NCBI RefSeq assembly: GCF_037042905.1 | Contig: NC_087254.1 | Location: 16,415,103 to 16,479,102, forward strand | DNA: 64,000 bases | Reading direction: 5' to 3' | DNA from: Lytechinus pictus | Taxonomy: Eukaryota > Echinodermata > Echinoidea > Temnopleuroida > Toxopneustidae | In this document: in pieces, positions 11,857 through 51,358 of the stretch | How the letters are laid out: the number at the start of each line of letters is the position of its first letter | Numbering within the stretch: position 1 is the stretch's first letter | Notes under the pieces: generated by a model | The model's database searches: none | What the model was told of the DNA's origin: nothing | What the model saw: the letters and a program-made list of their open reading frames with translations, nothing else | Position numbers and translations under genes: made by a program

Positions 11857-13041
11857 GAAGTCGACATTCTGTTTATGGGTGGATGCATGTCAGTTGATGA
11901 ACGAAGGAAGATAAATGTTTGATTTGAACCCGCCTACTTTGCGCTCATTTTTGTCAATGACGGCATAAAATGCATCAAAAAAATTATGTCATTGTCATCC
12001 TTACTGTAGTTGTAAGGTCAACCAAACTCAAACCAACCAAGTTTCAATTCAGAAGCGTTTGAGGTTAATGTCTAAAAATGAGGTACGAATATTAGTCATT
12101 CTTTATTTGAAATTAGGAACCCCTACCTTTTTAGCATACAGTATTTTGGCCAGAAAAATACATTTATATGTGCAAGAAAGAACATTCTGACGAGATGAAT
12201 TTCTTTTTTTTAATCAATTCTCTGGCATCTAGTAGTTTTGAATATTTTAGGGCATAATTTCAGTTTTCAAATTTGATTTCCCAAGATTGGGTAAGAGGTT
12301 ATATTTTACAATCCTGTTTACAGTCTTATGGAGAAACATACTACAATGAGATATTTCGTATAGCCGTCATATTTTCAAGAATTCACACCAATCTTTTGTG
12401 ATACCAGGAAAGTTCTGAGATATTTTCTGTTGCATGTGTATATTTATTTGTGCTCTTTTTTTTCTCTCAACCTCTCTCTTTATAGATATTTTATGATGTA
12501 TGTTAGGCATAGATAAACAAACTACAGAGAATATTCTTCTTAACTATGTAAAGTGATTTTAGTCTGATACTGTCAAATGCAATTTATGTGACAATTTGTT
12601 TTAATGAAATATCTTTTCTCTTTCTATATCATGCCTAATAAATGCTATTCATTATTCTCTATTACAAAACATACATGTAGACTCTGTGGTTTTATTTTAA
12701 AAGGATATGTCATCTCAAGTGGTTTCTCTGGGGCATTCAAGCACAACAGTCAATGACCAGTCTTAAATGTGTGACTCTTATGAAGGAAAATCAATATTGT
12801 TTGATTTTTTTTTATAGTTCTGTGAAGTTTAATACTACTAGTTGCAAATCTTTCTGACCCAATATACTGTATACATGTACATGTCTGTGGGACCTAACTA
12901 AAATGATTTCTGTTTTCTAAATTATACAAAAAGTTGTATTAATCAATTTTTTTTGTCTGCATAGTCTTTGAAGTGAAAAAAGGGTGGTTGGAAGAACAAG
13001 AAATTACAATTTTATAAAATCACCCTACCCTATGTGAGATT

Positions 13042-13183
13042 ACATTTCACCTACGGTGGCCGTATGGCAAATCAAAAACGGCCTTTTTAACCTATTTTGT
13101 ACCAGCTACATATAGGTGGTTTAAATAAAAATTAAAAAACAGCTGTTTTTGACTCGCTATACGGCCAGCGTAGGGGAAATGTC
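13042..13183. repeat. Small fold-back MITE, copy 2
   Basis: Left end CACCTACGGTGGCCGTATGG and right end CTATACGGCCAGCGTAGGGG are inverted relative to each other. Shares ends and core (the ACAGCTGTTTTTGACTCGCT side) with the copy at 1221-1342. Confidence 0.7.
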
Positions 13184-13641
13184 ACTGTAGCATTATTTAC
13201 TCAAAAATAATTACAACTGCAAACATATTTAGCAAATGTCAAACATATTTTATTATTTACCAATGTACAACTATGAAATTTGTTGTGGTCCACACTCAAG
13301 CAATGCACTCAGTCACATTTGTTTATTTTATTGTTGACAAGGATCATGATTCCCAAAATTAATAAATTCAAATGCGAAAATAAAATATCACCGTCAACCC
13401 TTGGAATGTACATGTAATACACTTTTACTCTTATCGATAGACTTGTACAGGGGAAGTTTTACACCATTTGGACCTGTGCTTGTCCAGAAACTGGTGTCCA
13501 TCTTCCAGTGTAGATTTAGACTTACATGTATGATAAACATAATACAATACAATAGACTCTCCACAGGTTGGCCTTCCATAATCGCTTAACTAAAACTGTT
13601 ATTTCACACCAGAATATACAAAACCTATCTTATTAAAATAG

Positions 13642-14074
13642 TAAAGAGGAAGTTCACCCTGATGAAAAGTTTGTTGTAAAAATAACAGAAATAATAGTAA
13701 AAAACATTTATTTGGGACATCATATACGAGCAACTGCCCCATATGTTCTGTAAAAATATACATACATATACATAAATTTCAAATTTTTAATGGTTCGTGA
13801 TGTCTCGTTCTTTAAAAAAAAATTCTTTCAGGAACGGGTGTGAAAAGATGAAGGTACAATAAAAACAATTTTTCAATTTTCTAAGAAAATTACATTTCAA
13901 TTATTATTTTTTTCCATACAATAAATGGGAAAGCTGTTCGCATATGACGTCACAAATGAAAGAAAAAGTAGCATTTTTACGTTTTTAATCTATGATGGAT
14001 TTTCCTAATAGCTTCAACACAAGTTTTTAACAATATTTTTCTGCTATTTTTACAAGGGTGAATTACCCCTTTAA
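13642..14074. repeat. TTAA-type MITE with AGGGGTAATTCACCC ends
   Basis: Right end AAGGGTGAATTACCCCTTTAA (written as 14055-14074) is the inverse of the left end TAAAGAGGAAGTTCACCC. The arms also share the TTTTACAACAA/CTGCTATTTTTAC blocks. Internally it carries CATATGACGTCACAAA, which recurs in a diverged relative at 37945-38405. Confidence 0.55.
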
Positions 14075-14124
14075 GTTGAATTTTCCCTCTTTCAAACAGA
14101 TTCCTGTGTCCTTGTGAAGTTATA

Positions 14125-14557
14125 AGCCAGTTCGTAGTTCCTTTCTGCGCATGATCAAAAGATTCTACGCATGATCAGAGGAAGGTCATTTGTACTAAAG
14201 TGACATGGTGGTTTAAAATCCAACTTTGATGTCTTGATTATTCATATATTCTTTTGAATTGTGGTTTTCATTTACATCCACAAAAAACAACAATGCGTCC
14301 ACGAACGACTGGTATTTCACAGATTGCCAAGTACATTGTGCAACATGCTATGATATGCATTCAAAGTAGGAATGCAACAAATGCCTTCATAAAGTGTTCA
14401 TTGGTGTGCTATTCTAGTCACCTGGTCTATTCAATTTCTTCATTCTGCTATGTAAGGCAAGCTTACGTAATATCTTGCTTTGAAATCTGCCTATCATAAT
14501 GAAAGAAATGAAAGGTCATTTGACCAAAATTTTCCATGAAGTAACTACGAACTGGTC
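14125..14557 (+). repeat. AGTTCGTAGTT MITE, first member of an inverted pair
   Basis: Terminal inverted repeats AGCCAGTTCGTAGTT and AACTACGAACTGGTC, each flanked by TA (14123-14124 and 14558-14559), fitting a TA target duplication. The interior has an 81-codon frame that resembles its inverted partner but nothing I know. Partner at 15271-15700. Confidence 0.7.
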
Positions 14558-15270
14558 TATTATCACACTCTCTGGCTGAAAGTTCATAAGATCAAAGTCG
14601 AGGAATGTCTATCCCTTGGATAGCAAGTTGGCTAGATTACTTTATGAAACAGTATCACATATCATAATAAATTCTTTTCACAATTTTGGGGCTGGCAAAG
14701 CTAGATAGTACACCTCAAGATTGATTGATATATTACAACATGATTAGGTAATTTTTTATAGACTTGAGAAGAAAATAAGATTCTCAAGTGCATACAATCA
14801 AAATTTATGCGTTCACCAGATCAAGAAGATATCTCATACCCGATTCTAAAAAAGACCGCATGACCCCAAATTCAACCACATCATTTTCAGTCCCCATATG
14901 CCTACGTGAGCCACATTTGAAGTTGAACCCTCAAAACAGTTCTTTAGTTATCTGAGAACAGGTTATTTTAAAGTATATATAAAGCAATGACACAGTTCAA
15001 ATTTTTCATCATAAAAAACCTTTTGATCAGAGCTTGATCACAATTTTGTTTATTTTGATCATACTCAGGGCAGATGATCCAGAAATGAATGCTTTTGTTG
15101 TATTCAAACATGATTCTTTTGTGCAACCACTGGTCTAGACTTCATTGTCATGCAACAGTCAGGAATTCCTTCATGTAATTTTACACAGACAAGGAATGCT
15201 AAACTTCTGATTCTTCTGCTAGTAGTACTGTTACCAGCTGTTTTCTTCACCAAGCAACCACCAGCCAATA

Positions 15271-15700
15271 GACCAGTTCGTAGTTTAACTTCATGGACAA
15301 TTTTGGTCAAATGACCTTTCATTTCTTCCATTAAGATAGGCAGATTTCAAAGCAAGATATTACGTATGCATGCCTTACATAGCGGGATGAAGAAATTGAA
15401 TAGACCAGGTGACTAGAGTAGCACATCAATGAACACTCTATGAAGGCATTTGTTGCATTTCTACTTCGAATGCATATTAGAGGATGTTGTACAATGTACT
15501 TGGCAAACTGTGAAATATACCAGTCATTCGTGGACGCATTGTTTTTTTGTGGACGTGAATGAAAAACACAATTCAAAAGAATAAATGAATAATCAAGACA
15601 TCGAAGTTGGTGCTTATCTCATTAAATTTTAAACCACCATGTCACTTTAGTACAAATGACCTTCCTCTGATCATGCGCAGAAAGGAACTATGAACTGTCT
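15271..15700 (-). repeat. AGTTCGTAGTT MITE, second member of an inverted pair
   Basis: Inverted copy of 14125-14557, with ends GACCAGTTCGTAGTT and AACTATGAACTGTCT, flanked by TA on both sides. About 710 bp of unrelated DNA separates the two. Diverged enough that the two copies look like separate insertions or an old duplication. Confidence 0.7.
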
Positions 15701-16088
15701 TATTAGAATGAGACATGAGAGAAACCCATTATTAATAACCGTACTTCACTGCACTCAGTACAAAATTCTCATATAGTGAGGACATACATCAACTCATCCT
15801 TATTTTCTGGTAACTCGGCAAAAAGCCTTTCAACAATCGTGGATTATTACACATTGGATTTTCTAATCACATTTTTCATCATCAGAACTAGTTTTTAAGT
15901 TCCATCCTATTGATTCCCATCGCTTGTGTCATCCAAGTGGACTTTGTACAATGTTATTTTGGAGAACATTTCACTCGACCATTTCGTAAGGAGTTTTGTT
16001 CAGACCACGTGGGCGAAAAAGCACAATAAGGGCTGGTGAGTTTATTTATAGTTGTCTATGTACAGTAAGAGACCTAAGCACTTATATA

Positions 16089-16428
16089 CAGTGGTGCTCA
16101 ATAGTTACTGAACCCCACCAGAAAATATTTAAAGTGTTCAAGGGCATTATCCTGGTTTAAGTCGCCAGTCCATTCACTGCCAATTAATTTCGTCAGCGCT
16201 GGTGACTTCTTTCAACTCCCATTGACTTTGTACACAACGAGTGCACACACAAGAGAGGCGACTAATTTCACGATGAGGCCTGTTCAAGTTGTGCCCTGTT
16301 TTAGATGTTTAATTGTGACGTCAGGTGATAGAGTAGTACATTCAATAAAGTTTGTGTCTTTGGGCTCACCGAACATTGTAGTGTTGAGTGCATTTTGTAG
16401 TGGGGTTCACAACCTTTGAGCACAACTG
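16089..16428. mobile_element. Tc1/mariner-type MITE
   Basis: Ends CAGTGGTGCTCAATAGTTAC and, inverted, CAGTTGTGCTCAAAGGTT, both followed inward by GAACCCCAC, with TA on each outer flank (16087-16088, 16429-16430). CAGTGGTG-type ends with TA duplications are typical of Tc1/mariner. 340 bp, no transposase, so non-autonomous. Confidence 0.65.
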
Positions 16429-16443
16429 TATGTACACAGTAGA

Positions 16444-16875
16444 GGTGTCGTGGCTCAGTGGAAAAGTCTCCGGACTTTGAACCACAGGGTCAAATCCCAC
16501 CTCTGCGCTCGCATCCTTTGGCGAGGCGTTTATCTACATTTGCCACTCTCCACCCAGGTGTGGTTAATGGGTACCCGGTAGGAAGCAATTCCTAGAATTC
16601 TTGAGCACCCAATCAGGGTAGCCATGATAAAGACGATGTAATAGTCACACTACTTAGTATCATTAGTATACTAACCTTGCACCAAGAACCACGTTTGGCA
16701 GTGGATTTCTAACTAGTGGGTCGCGCGTGCTGCGACGCCACTTCTGGCATCCACAACACACGACTTCTATGGCTGGATTTTCTGTGCACGGCAGTATTTA
16801 ATTAACCCTTTAGTGGGTAATAGTAAGCAGCACTTAGAAACATTGTATAAATCACTATATAAATGTAGCATATTA
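16444..16875 (+). repeat. tRNA-derived SINE, copy 2 (interrupted)
   Basis: Head GGTGTCGTGGCTCAGTGG, damaged B box (GGGTCAAATCCC), the shared CACCCAGGTGTGG and GGGTACCCGGTAGGAAG blocks, and a tail of TATTATTATTGTTATTA. About 145 bp around 16672-16815 looks inserted, because the same block recurs alone at 17195-17345. Confidence 0.7.
16672..16815 (+). repeat. Short dispersed repeat Z, copy 1
   Basis: Shares GTTTGGCAGTGGATTTCTAA, CTAGTGGGTCGCGCGTGCTG and CACAACACACGACTTCTATG with 17195-17345 in direct orientation. Origin not recognised. Confidence 0.6.
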
Positions 16876-17194
16876 TTATTGTTATTAGACTCCACAAGTC
16901 TACTTTCCAGAAGTCGAATAATTGCCTAACTCAAAGCATTATTTCAAACCGGTTGATTTCTGCCTAAATCAATCAGCTTTCTATGACCCAAGAGATTTGA
17001 CTTCTAAAGGCACAGTCACCTTTACCCTGTACAATGACCTCTAATCTTAGACCTACTTTGATACCCAAAATACAAATCAGGTCATTGTCACTCGCCCATG
17101 CCTACTTGAACTAGTCTGCAAGTGCAGACCCATATTTGACACTTTCACCAATTATACCATGTCAAGACTCACACGTATTGCGAGGTTAGTATTA

Positions 17195-17345
17195 GTATAC
17201 TTACCTCGCACCATGAACCGCGTTTGGCAGTGGATTTCTAACTAGTGGGTCGCGCGTGCTGGGATCTCACTTCTTGGGTCCACAACACACGACTTCTATG
17301 GCTTGATTTTTCTGTGCGCGGCGGCATGTAATGAACCCTTGGGTG
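17195..17345 (+). repeat. Short dispersed repeat Z, copy 2
   Basis: Direct copy of 16672-16815. It starts near ATACTTACCT, which resembles the 5' end of U1 snRNA for about ten bases, but the match then stops. Confidence 0.6.
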
Positions 17346-18340
17346 GTCAAGTCTGTCTGTGTCAAATAAGTGGAGGCAGCCACAGTACATAAGTGAATTT
17401 AGTCTCTCTGTTTCAGACTCTGCACTGTGCGCTATGCGACTTGCGAAAACCAATACAAGGGTCTGTGCCTGCAGACTTTACTTGAACCAAGTTTGAGGTC
17501 AATCCATCAAAAGGTTGTTTAGTTATCGCAAGAACCCGAAGGCAATGACCTACTGTGGGCAAAGGCATTGAAAATGTATAAACACTGATATCGCTGATAT
17601 TTGTCAGCATCAAATAAATTTGTTTCTTTAAAGAAAAAATATGAAATTAGAAATACAAAGTAATGTCTTCTTATTTCCCAGTGCATACAAAAAATTGAAT
17701 TGAATAGGCATATTGATGTCCCCACAATAAACCTTTGAATTACAGTTATGTGTAGGCACATCAAATACAATGTCAGCATGATCGAGTAAACTTTCTAATT
17801 GATTTTCAAACAAAAACGGGTAAATCCCAGATATTGCATAAAAATATCTTTGTCGGTATGAAATTATTGCTATAATAATAAAGAAAAACAACAGTAGTAG
17901 CGTAATATACAACTCATTACTTCCCAGTACACACAAAATTAAAATTAAAAGTGAGAAAAAAATAATAAAAAGGGTTATTGAAAAACGCTACTAAATTGTA
18001 ATATTTGTATGTAGCAAACAATATATTTCTCTGCAGCAAACAATGTGTTTCTCAAGAAACAAGTCCAAAATGAGGGAAAAAAATAGTTGCATCATCTTAG
18101 TGCAAACAAAAATCAAAATAAAATCACATCATGACATGATCTAACTGGAGAAATCAGTGATTATAGTGATTATAAAAAACACTTATTTACTATTTTATTA
18201 TACAGCTATTATTCAAAGCACACAGGAGGCCATTACCTTAACCAGCACATGCAATTCCTATGCGCACATATTCCATAAGGATATCACGATTCTGTGACAT
18301 ACATGTAGTAATTCGAATTGCACAGGAGCTACATACCGTG

Positions 18341-18627
18341 GAGCGTTGTGGCCCAGTGGATAAGTCTTCTGACTTTGAAACAGAGGGTCGTGAGTTCGAA
18401 TCCCAGCCATGGCGTAATTTCCTTCAGCAAGAAATTTATCCACGTTGTGCTGCACTTGACCCAGGTGAGGTGAATGGGTACCCGGCAGGATTAATTCCTC
18501 GAATGCATGAGCGCTGAAAGGCAGCTCGAGCTAAAGCCGGGGTAATAATAATAATAGTAACGCGCCTCGGAATAGAATATTTCTAGATAGATGGCGCTAT
18601 ATAAATGCCTATTATTATTATTATTAC
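18341..18627 (+). repeat. tRNA-derived SINE, copy 3
   Basis: GCGTTGTGGCCCAGTGGATA (A-box region), GTGAGTTCGAATCCC (B box), CTTCAGCAAGAAATTTATCC, GACCCAGGTGAGGTGAATGG, and a tail ending GCTATATAAATGCC followed by TATTATTATTATTATTA. Closest to the copy at 59700. Confidence 0.85.
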
Positions 18628-19715
18628 ATATATGAACTCCTATAAAGTGGTCAAATGTTTGTCTTCTTCTTTCCGTCTATCTTCTTACATTTCATTCAAT
18701 CAATTAATTGACAAGGGAGGCATGATTGATAAATCTACTACAGTGCATTAAAAACAAATCAACTACGTGTAATTATGGACAGGAAAATATTCATTTGAAA
18801 ATGACTAACATTTCCTAAATACATGTAATACTGCTAGGCAAGGCAAACAAGCTCTGTATCTCAAGCAGAACAAATCAGCGCTATCAAGTAATCAGGGAAT
18901 ATTCAGAGAAAAACACCAGTATATACAGTAGATAAATTTTTTACAAAAATATACTTTTTTTAATTTGCACTGTATAATAGCACTTCATAGGCAGTTAGTG
19001 TATCACATTATCATATACAGGTGATTTAAAGATATAATGCAAATCAAAAGGAAAATAGACTCTGAATAACTTGACCTTATAATCCTCAAACTCATTGCCA
19101 CATTTTAGACCAGAATATGAAAAATATACATTTAAGTCAAATCTGTATATACCGTGTGAGTAAAAAAAAATTGACACCTCCCAAATCCCCATTTTAATGA
19201 AAAAATATGTCATGAATGCATAATCATTATATATGCCTGGAAAGAGTATTTTCTCCCGCCTAATTTGATACAAATATTTATGGGGTATGTGTTAACGTTT
19301 GGATGATCAGTAGGTATTCTTTGCAGTGATGTAAATTTTGATTTGTGCCAAAGTAAGGCATGGCTGCAATGAATGAATACAAATGTCAATGATGTCATAA
19401 TCCTACATGAGGTAGTAAACATATTTAACATATCCATTTTCAATGATATAAATTTGAGAATCAATACCAAACAGTTGTTATTAAACAATTACGATGTAAA
19501 TTATTGAAAAGTTGTTTTGAAACGGATGTTAATGCAATCTGTTTACATAGGCCTGTATTCTGACAAAAACACTTTCCAAACTCGGCTGATCATTTTGATT
19601 GGCCGCAACACGGAAAAAACTTTTTTTTAATTATCATCCTATGGTTTGTCAAAGCTTGCATTTGGATTAAATGGAGGTATTCAAGGCTTTAATCACAGAA
19701 GAGCAATAGTCCAGA

Positions 19716-19844
19716 ACCCTGTAACATAAAGCTTAGTAATCGATCATGGGGAAGATTTTTACAATTGATCATGCACAATAGTCAATTAAATCAATCTTAG
19801 AAATCGGCCTCACGATCAATCATTAAGCTTCATGTTACAGGGCC
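19716..19844. repeat. Fold-back MITE family R, copy 2
   Basis: ACCCTGTAACATAAAGCTTA at the left and TTAAGCTTCATGTTACAGGG at the right form near-perfect inverted ends around an AT-rich, ATCGATCA-containing core. Just beyond the KMO 3' end. Confidence 0.7.
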
Positions 19845-19897
19845 TCAGAGATAAGACAAGGTAAAGGGCACTGGATATAGCACTGTTTACACAGGCC

Positions 19898-19903
19898 TTT
19901 ATT
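19898..19903 (-). terminator. Candidate KMO poly(A) signal
   Basis: AATAAA on the minus strand, about 330 bp after the KMO stop codon. Plausible spacing, but untested by any transcript. Confidence 0.3.
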
Positions 19904-20235
19904 CTGAACTTGGGTTTAACTTTGACAGCGGTCTAACTCTGTGCTAACATTATGGAAAGCCAAACATGTCAAAATTTGTTCACATGGTATGTTTCTTATC
20001 CTTACTGGGCTCTTTCGTAATTCTTTAATGGTGAAGACAACTATCTTATTTAATCTTCCCAGACAGTTAAGAATGATTTGAAAGTCAAATGAGCTGATAC
20101 TTTGAGCCTCTACTGTTAGAGATTTACGTCACAAGTGGCTATCCATAGTTAAAACCACAACTTCAGACCAGAATTTAAATCAAACCTGAGTCCAGAATAC
20201 GGGCCATAGAAATTAATTATACACTTCGATTTACA

Positions 20236-47107
<26,872 letters not shown>

Positions 47108-47339
47108 TTTTCGGGAGTTACATGCGCCGTGCACCACTAGCTAACGTAATACAATCAAGAATACAATTGTTACACAAACTTCAATTCCCTAATGCAATGC
47201 GTCGCTAATCAACGGTAGCTGGCGCTGTAGCTGTTATGTCAGAGTAGTCTATTAATAACAATATTAGACAAATAAGAGGAGGAAGACAAGTGAATAAATA
47301 AAATGAGGGGAAGACGGGGAAGACTTGGAAAAAAATTAG

Positions 47340-48190
47340 TCTCTCATGTCACTGTGAAAATTTTCACTCGCCCTTCGCGCTCACATTGCCTGTTCGATGA
47401 TACACATCTTGCTCAATAGGCTGATTAGAGATTAAAATACATGTATCACGTTTTGAAGTCAATATACTGTACAAAACATATTTCATCGATCTTTCATTAT
47501 TTTGTTTCGATATTTACAGATTAATTTAAAAGAAGTGCTCTGTATAAATGTCCTTTTTATGGTCTTAATATCAACATTTTCATATCGCGCTGCGCGCTCT
47601 GATTTTTTTATTTGTCAAGTACCTATCCACTTCAAGTATTCCATAAAGTTTAAAAAATATCCCTTTTCAGGTCTGATTGTCAAAATGTATCAACTATAGG
47701 GCTAATAATAAAAGTTTCATCTCGCGCTTAGTAAGAGGAAGAAGAAGATAGTTATCATTTTCATACGATGACGAATGTTTTTAGAATGTAAGGTAAAAAT
47801 AATTGGCCGCATCATTAATATTTATTAAATGCAATCCGGCTATCCACTTCACAATTTTATACACAATGCTTGACATAATGCATAAATTGACCCTTTTTTC
47901 ATATCTAAATATCAATTATTTTCAGCTCGCGCTTCGCGCTCGCATTATTGATTTTTATGATAAAAAATGTAGTAACCGTTATTGTATCTGACATCCTGTT
48001 TATGGTTACAAAAATAATGTCCAGTTTGTAAGTCTGAATATATATTTTAAGCTCGACCTCAAACTCCATTTATTTGATATGTGAGGTATGTACGTGAGTC
48101 ACTGTAAACAGTCCTTAAAAGGTCCCTTTTCATGCCAGTATATTAAAAATTTAAGCTCGCGCTTCGCGCTCGCTTTGTTTAACTCTTCAT
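47340..48190 (+). repeat. Loose repeat with spaced TCGCGCTTCGCGCTCGC motifs
   Basis: The motif or clear variants recur near 47369, 47585, 47724, 47926 and 48155, separated by about 140-230 bp of AT-rich sequence containing CCTTTTCAGGTC / TTTTTTCATATC-like blocks. A related GAGCGCAAAGCGCGAGCTC block occurs at 42489 in the opposite sense. Confidence 0.6.
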
Positions 48191-49769
48191 CACTCAAACT
48201 CTTGCATTTTTTTAAAATCAAACATGATTATCATGTCAGGTACGCTTTTCCATCTCTTTCGTTTTCCTGTTGATCAACGAGGTCCGTCTGTGAGTGCTGG
48301 GGCTGGATTCTGGAGACTTTAATCTCTCTTTTTCTTATTTCCTTTTCTATTTTAATTTCCCCTTTTTCCTTTTAATTTAACTGGTTCATGCTCAAGTTGT
48401 TATTTTGATTTTTATATGCTATGCAACTACAAGAATATTTATCAGGAGGCTGCACTCTACAAACTCCGCTTTTTAGCAGCCTCCTCCATTTCCAACCTGA
48501 TATGTAATAATCTTGAATATAATTTTTGGTACAGGAATACTTGAAATATGTTTTTGTTATTTATATGTTAAAATGTACAAAATAAACTGTATTTGTTGAA
48601 AATGGAAATAAACGAAATGAATAATATTAGATACGCATCGATCTTATTCATCCATGCAAATGACGTTGAACAAAATAAACTTAGATAATATGAACTTGTT
48701 AAGCTTAATACACAAACAGAGAAATATCTATCAATTGTTAAAAGTAAGAAATTGTGAAAAAAATATGTCGATTTAGAATATTAAAGTTCCCATAATTTAC
48801 CCATAGATTTACCCATAGAATTTTAATTAAAAAAATGAAAACTATTTCTGATTGCTATATAGGAAGAAGGAAAATAATAGTCATGGCAGGCGTATCCCAT
48901 TGTTTTGTTTAGAGTCATTACGCCTTCTTCTACAGACATAACATGTACATATTATATCTTTCATGACAAACTGATTTTCGTATGAATTTATGTTTACGAA
49001 AAATGTAGAAATTTATTCGTGAAATGTTAGAAAATAATTTTTTATTTGAATTGAAAAAGGAATTTGACGGATATGCCAAATCATTACCAACCAACCATAG
49101 GTATTTTTCATCAAAATGGCAGAAATACATTAACATTTTAAAGGTATTAGCAATGATGACAATTTTATACCGTATGTATGAATAAAACTTGATAATCGAC
49201 AATTTCTGTAAGTTCATCAAAGCATGGACAAAATGGACGATTAACGCGAGCATTCTTTGATGCAATTAATCATAGTCGCCGTATCCTGATTATGTATGTA
49301 TGAATGAGAACATAACAGCGGCTACCATTAATCTGATCTTATACAAAGGAATCTTTTTCGTAGTCTTGTCGTTTGTTGGCTGATGACCTGTATCAGATTA
49401 AACCTTTCAATCAAAATACTTCAGATTTGTAACAGCAAAATTTAGAAGCTGACGATTTTTGTGTTATCAAATTTGTTATTATCGATTTGCACACTACTGC
49501 ACACTGTCTTGTATTGACCTATAACAACGAGCAGTGAGAGACATTCAACGAAATGTACCATGTTTGAATATTATGAGCGAATCGTCAAAATGTGATTATA
49601 AATGATTAACAATCAATCTTATTTCAGCTTCCCCTGATAGCAGACACGGTCGTAATGACGTCATTAACTGATCGTAAAGTGGTAATACTCGTCATGTCGT
49701 CGTATTTATGACGTTCTTACGACGTCATTTTGACGACTTAGAATGGCAACTTTCTTTTGCATTTTTATT

Positions 49770-50185
49770 TGACCAGACTATGACGTGATTACGACGTCAT
49801 TTACTGACCAATTTACGACAAGTAAATTTGCTTTCTTATATGACCAAATTATGACGTGATTACGACGTCATTTACTGACCAATTTACGACAAGTAAATTT
49901 GCTTTCTTATATGACCAAATTATGACGTGATTACGACGTCATTTACTGACCAATTTACGACAAGTAAATTTGCTTTCTTATATGACCAGATTATGACGTG
50001 ATTACGACGTCATTTATTGACCAATCTGCGACAAATAAATTAGCATTTTTATATGACCACATTATGACGTGATTATGACATCATTTATTTACCAAACAAC
50101 GACAAAGAAATTAGCGTTTTCATATGACCACATTATGACGTGATTATGACATCATTTATTTACCAATCAACGACGAGGAAATTTA
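49770..50185 (+). repeat. 71-bp tandem array, six units
   Basis: TGACGTGATTACGACGTCAT starts at 49781 and repeats exactly every 71 bp (49852, 49923, 49994, 50065, 50136), with divergence rising to the right. Other unit blocks are CAATTTACGACAAGTAAATT and GCTTTCTTATATGACCA. TGACGTCA-like sites are palindromic CRE-type motifs. Confidence 0.92.
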
Positions 50186-50584
50186 CAAGTTTAATTTCAA
50201 AGCCACATACTATTTTGCCATTTTTTCAACCTTGCCATGTTAGCAAGGCTATTTCTACTTAGAAAAGAAAAAGTAAAACTAAAAAAAAATAGTACATAAT
50301 TTTTTTTTTTAGGTAAAAGTATATCATTCTTCAAAGAAAAAAAGCTTCAAAAGCAGTGGCAAAAATAATCATTTCTTAACTGGTTGCCAACCAAACCAAA
50401 CAAGAGGAAGCTTAAATATCAAAGAAGTTTGTATCTATTTTAAAACTTTTTTTCGTAATTGGTGTCATGCCCCGGTGTCATGCAAACCCCCTAACTAGTT
50501 AGCTCACCCCCCCCCCCCCCACCCCCGGGCTCGGCCCCTATAAAAAAAATCATGATCCGGCCGCGCCGCCGGGCGTCGGGCCTG

Positions 50585-50600
50585 CGCATGCGCGCTGCAC
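50585..50600. promoter_or_regulatory. NRF1-type site in a short GC-rich block
   Basis: CTGCGCATGCGCGC matches the palindromic NRF1 consensus, common in animal housekeeping promoters. It sits about 120 bp before AAGATGGCC at 50709-50717, in an otherwise AT-rich region. Similar TACGCATGCGCGTGG sites lie in both arms of the 1,428-bp inverted duplication. Confidence 0.4.
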
Positions 50601-50710
50601 TGCATGCAACTGGCAAGCGCAAGTCGCAATCATTTGAAAAAGGTATGCGCCTGTTTTTCGCCGTTAAATGTTGCAGCCTAATTTTGGATCGAGAATTAAG
50701 TGCGACGAAG

Positions 50711-50749
50711 ATGGCCGTTAATGATAGTTCTACTACTTTAAGAACACAG
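50711..50749 (+). CDS. Possible first coding exon inside the 8.3-kb element
   Basis: AAGATGGCC start context, MAVNDSSTTLRTQ, then a possible donor GTCAGA from 50750. A stronger donor, GTAAGT, lies at 50799 after an in-frame stop, so the exon may instead be a 5' UTR. Not recognised as any family. Confidence 0.22.
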
Positions 50750-51014
50750 GTCAGATTTGGACAATGACTTCGAAGGCATATTCGCAGTAGACCAAACAGT
50801 AAGTTAGATAACCATTTGCTAAGATTTTCTTTTCGGAGCGCGGCTTGCAGCTACGTACCGTAGGCGTAGCTAGCTAGCCTTTGGCTTTAGATTTCGTGCA
50901 CTGACACTCGCCGGCCGGCCGGGGTGGCTGCTCCGAGCGCCGGCATACTGTATAGGACAGGCTGCGCTGGTGGGCTCAGGGCCCAAGTCTGCACACTTTA
51001 AGGTAAATGCCAGT

Positions 51015-51358
51015 TGTAACGATATCAAAATGAGTTCGTACAGAATCCAATGAAATTACCACCAAAGTATCTGTCTATATGAATGATATATGTGCCAAAG
51101 GATTCTGGAAGAAATTGTGTAATTGCTGAGAAATCAATGAGAGCAAAAAAAGCACAGGATTCGGGTTCAAGCGTCGGGCCGACATTCAGAATCAGAGCAA
51201 TAATAATAATACACTGTCCCACGTGCTTTTATCTGTGTTGGTGATCTTCAGTGTGAACATTTTTCAGCGTAGATTTCAAGATTTCACAAAGTTCAGTTTA
51301 TGTAACTGTACCAGATCTACATGTAGATCATCGATGATATAGGCCTACTGACAATTAA
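51015..51358 (+). repeat. Dispersed repeat family X, copy 3
   Basis: Shares AATACACTGTCCCACGTGCT, GTACCAGATCTACATG and GACAATTAACC with copies at 55550 and 56040. Ends where element G3 begins, at the TTAA of this last block. Confidence 0.55.

Larger units (their letters stand above)
9669..20235. other. Intergenic region between convergent SRP68 and KMO
   Basis: No gene recognised in 10.6 kb. It must contain both 3' UTRs. It holds the MITE at 13042, TTAA-type elements at 13642-14074, the inverted MITE pair at 14125-15700, a Tc1-type MITE at 16089-16428, SINEs at 16444 and 18341, and fold-back copies at 11730 and 19716. Open frames of 60-100 codons here show no family features. Confidence 0.65.

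Noticed and set aside
17187-17345. U1 snRNA gene or pseudogene starting ATACTTACCT
   Set aside because: Only about the first ten bases agree with U1; the following sequence does not, and the paired copy at 16672 has lost even this match.
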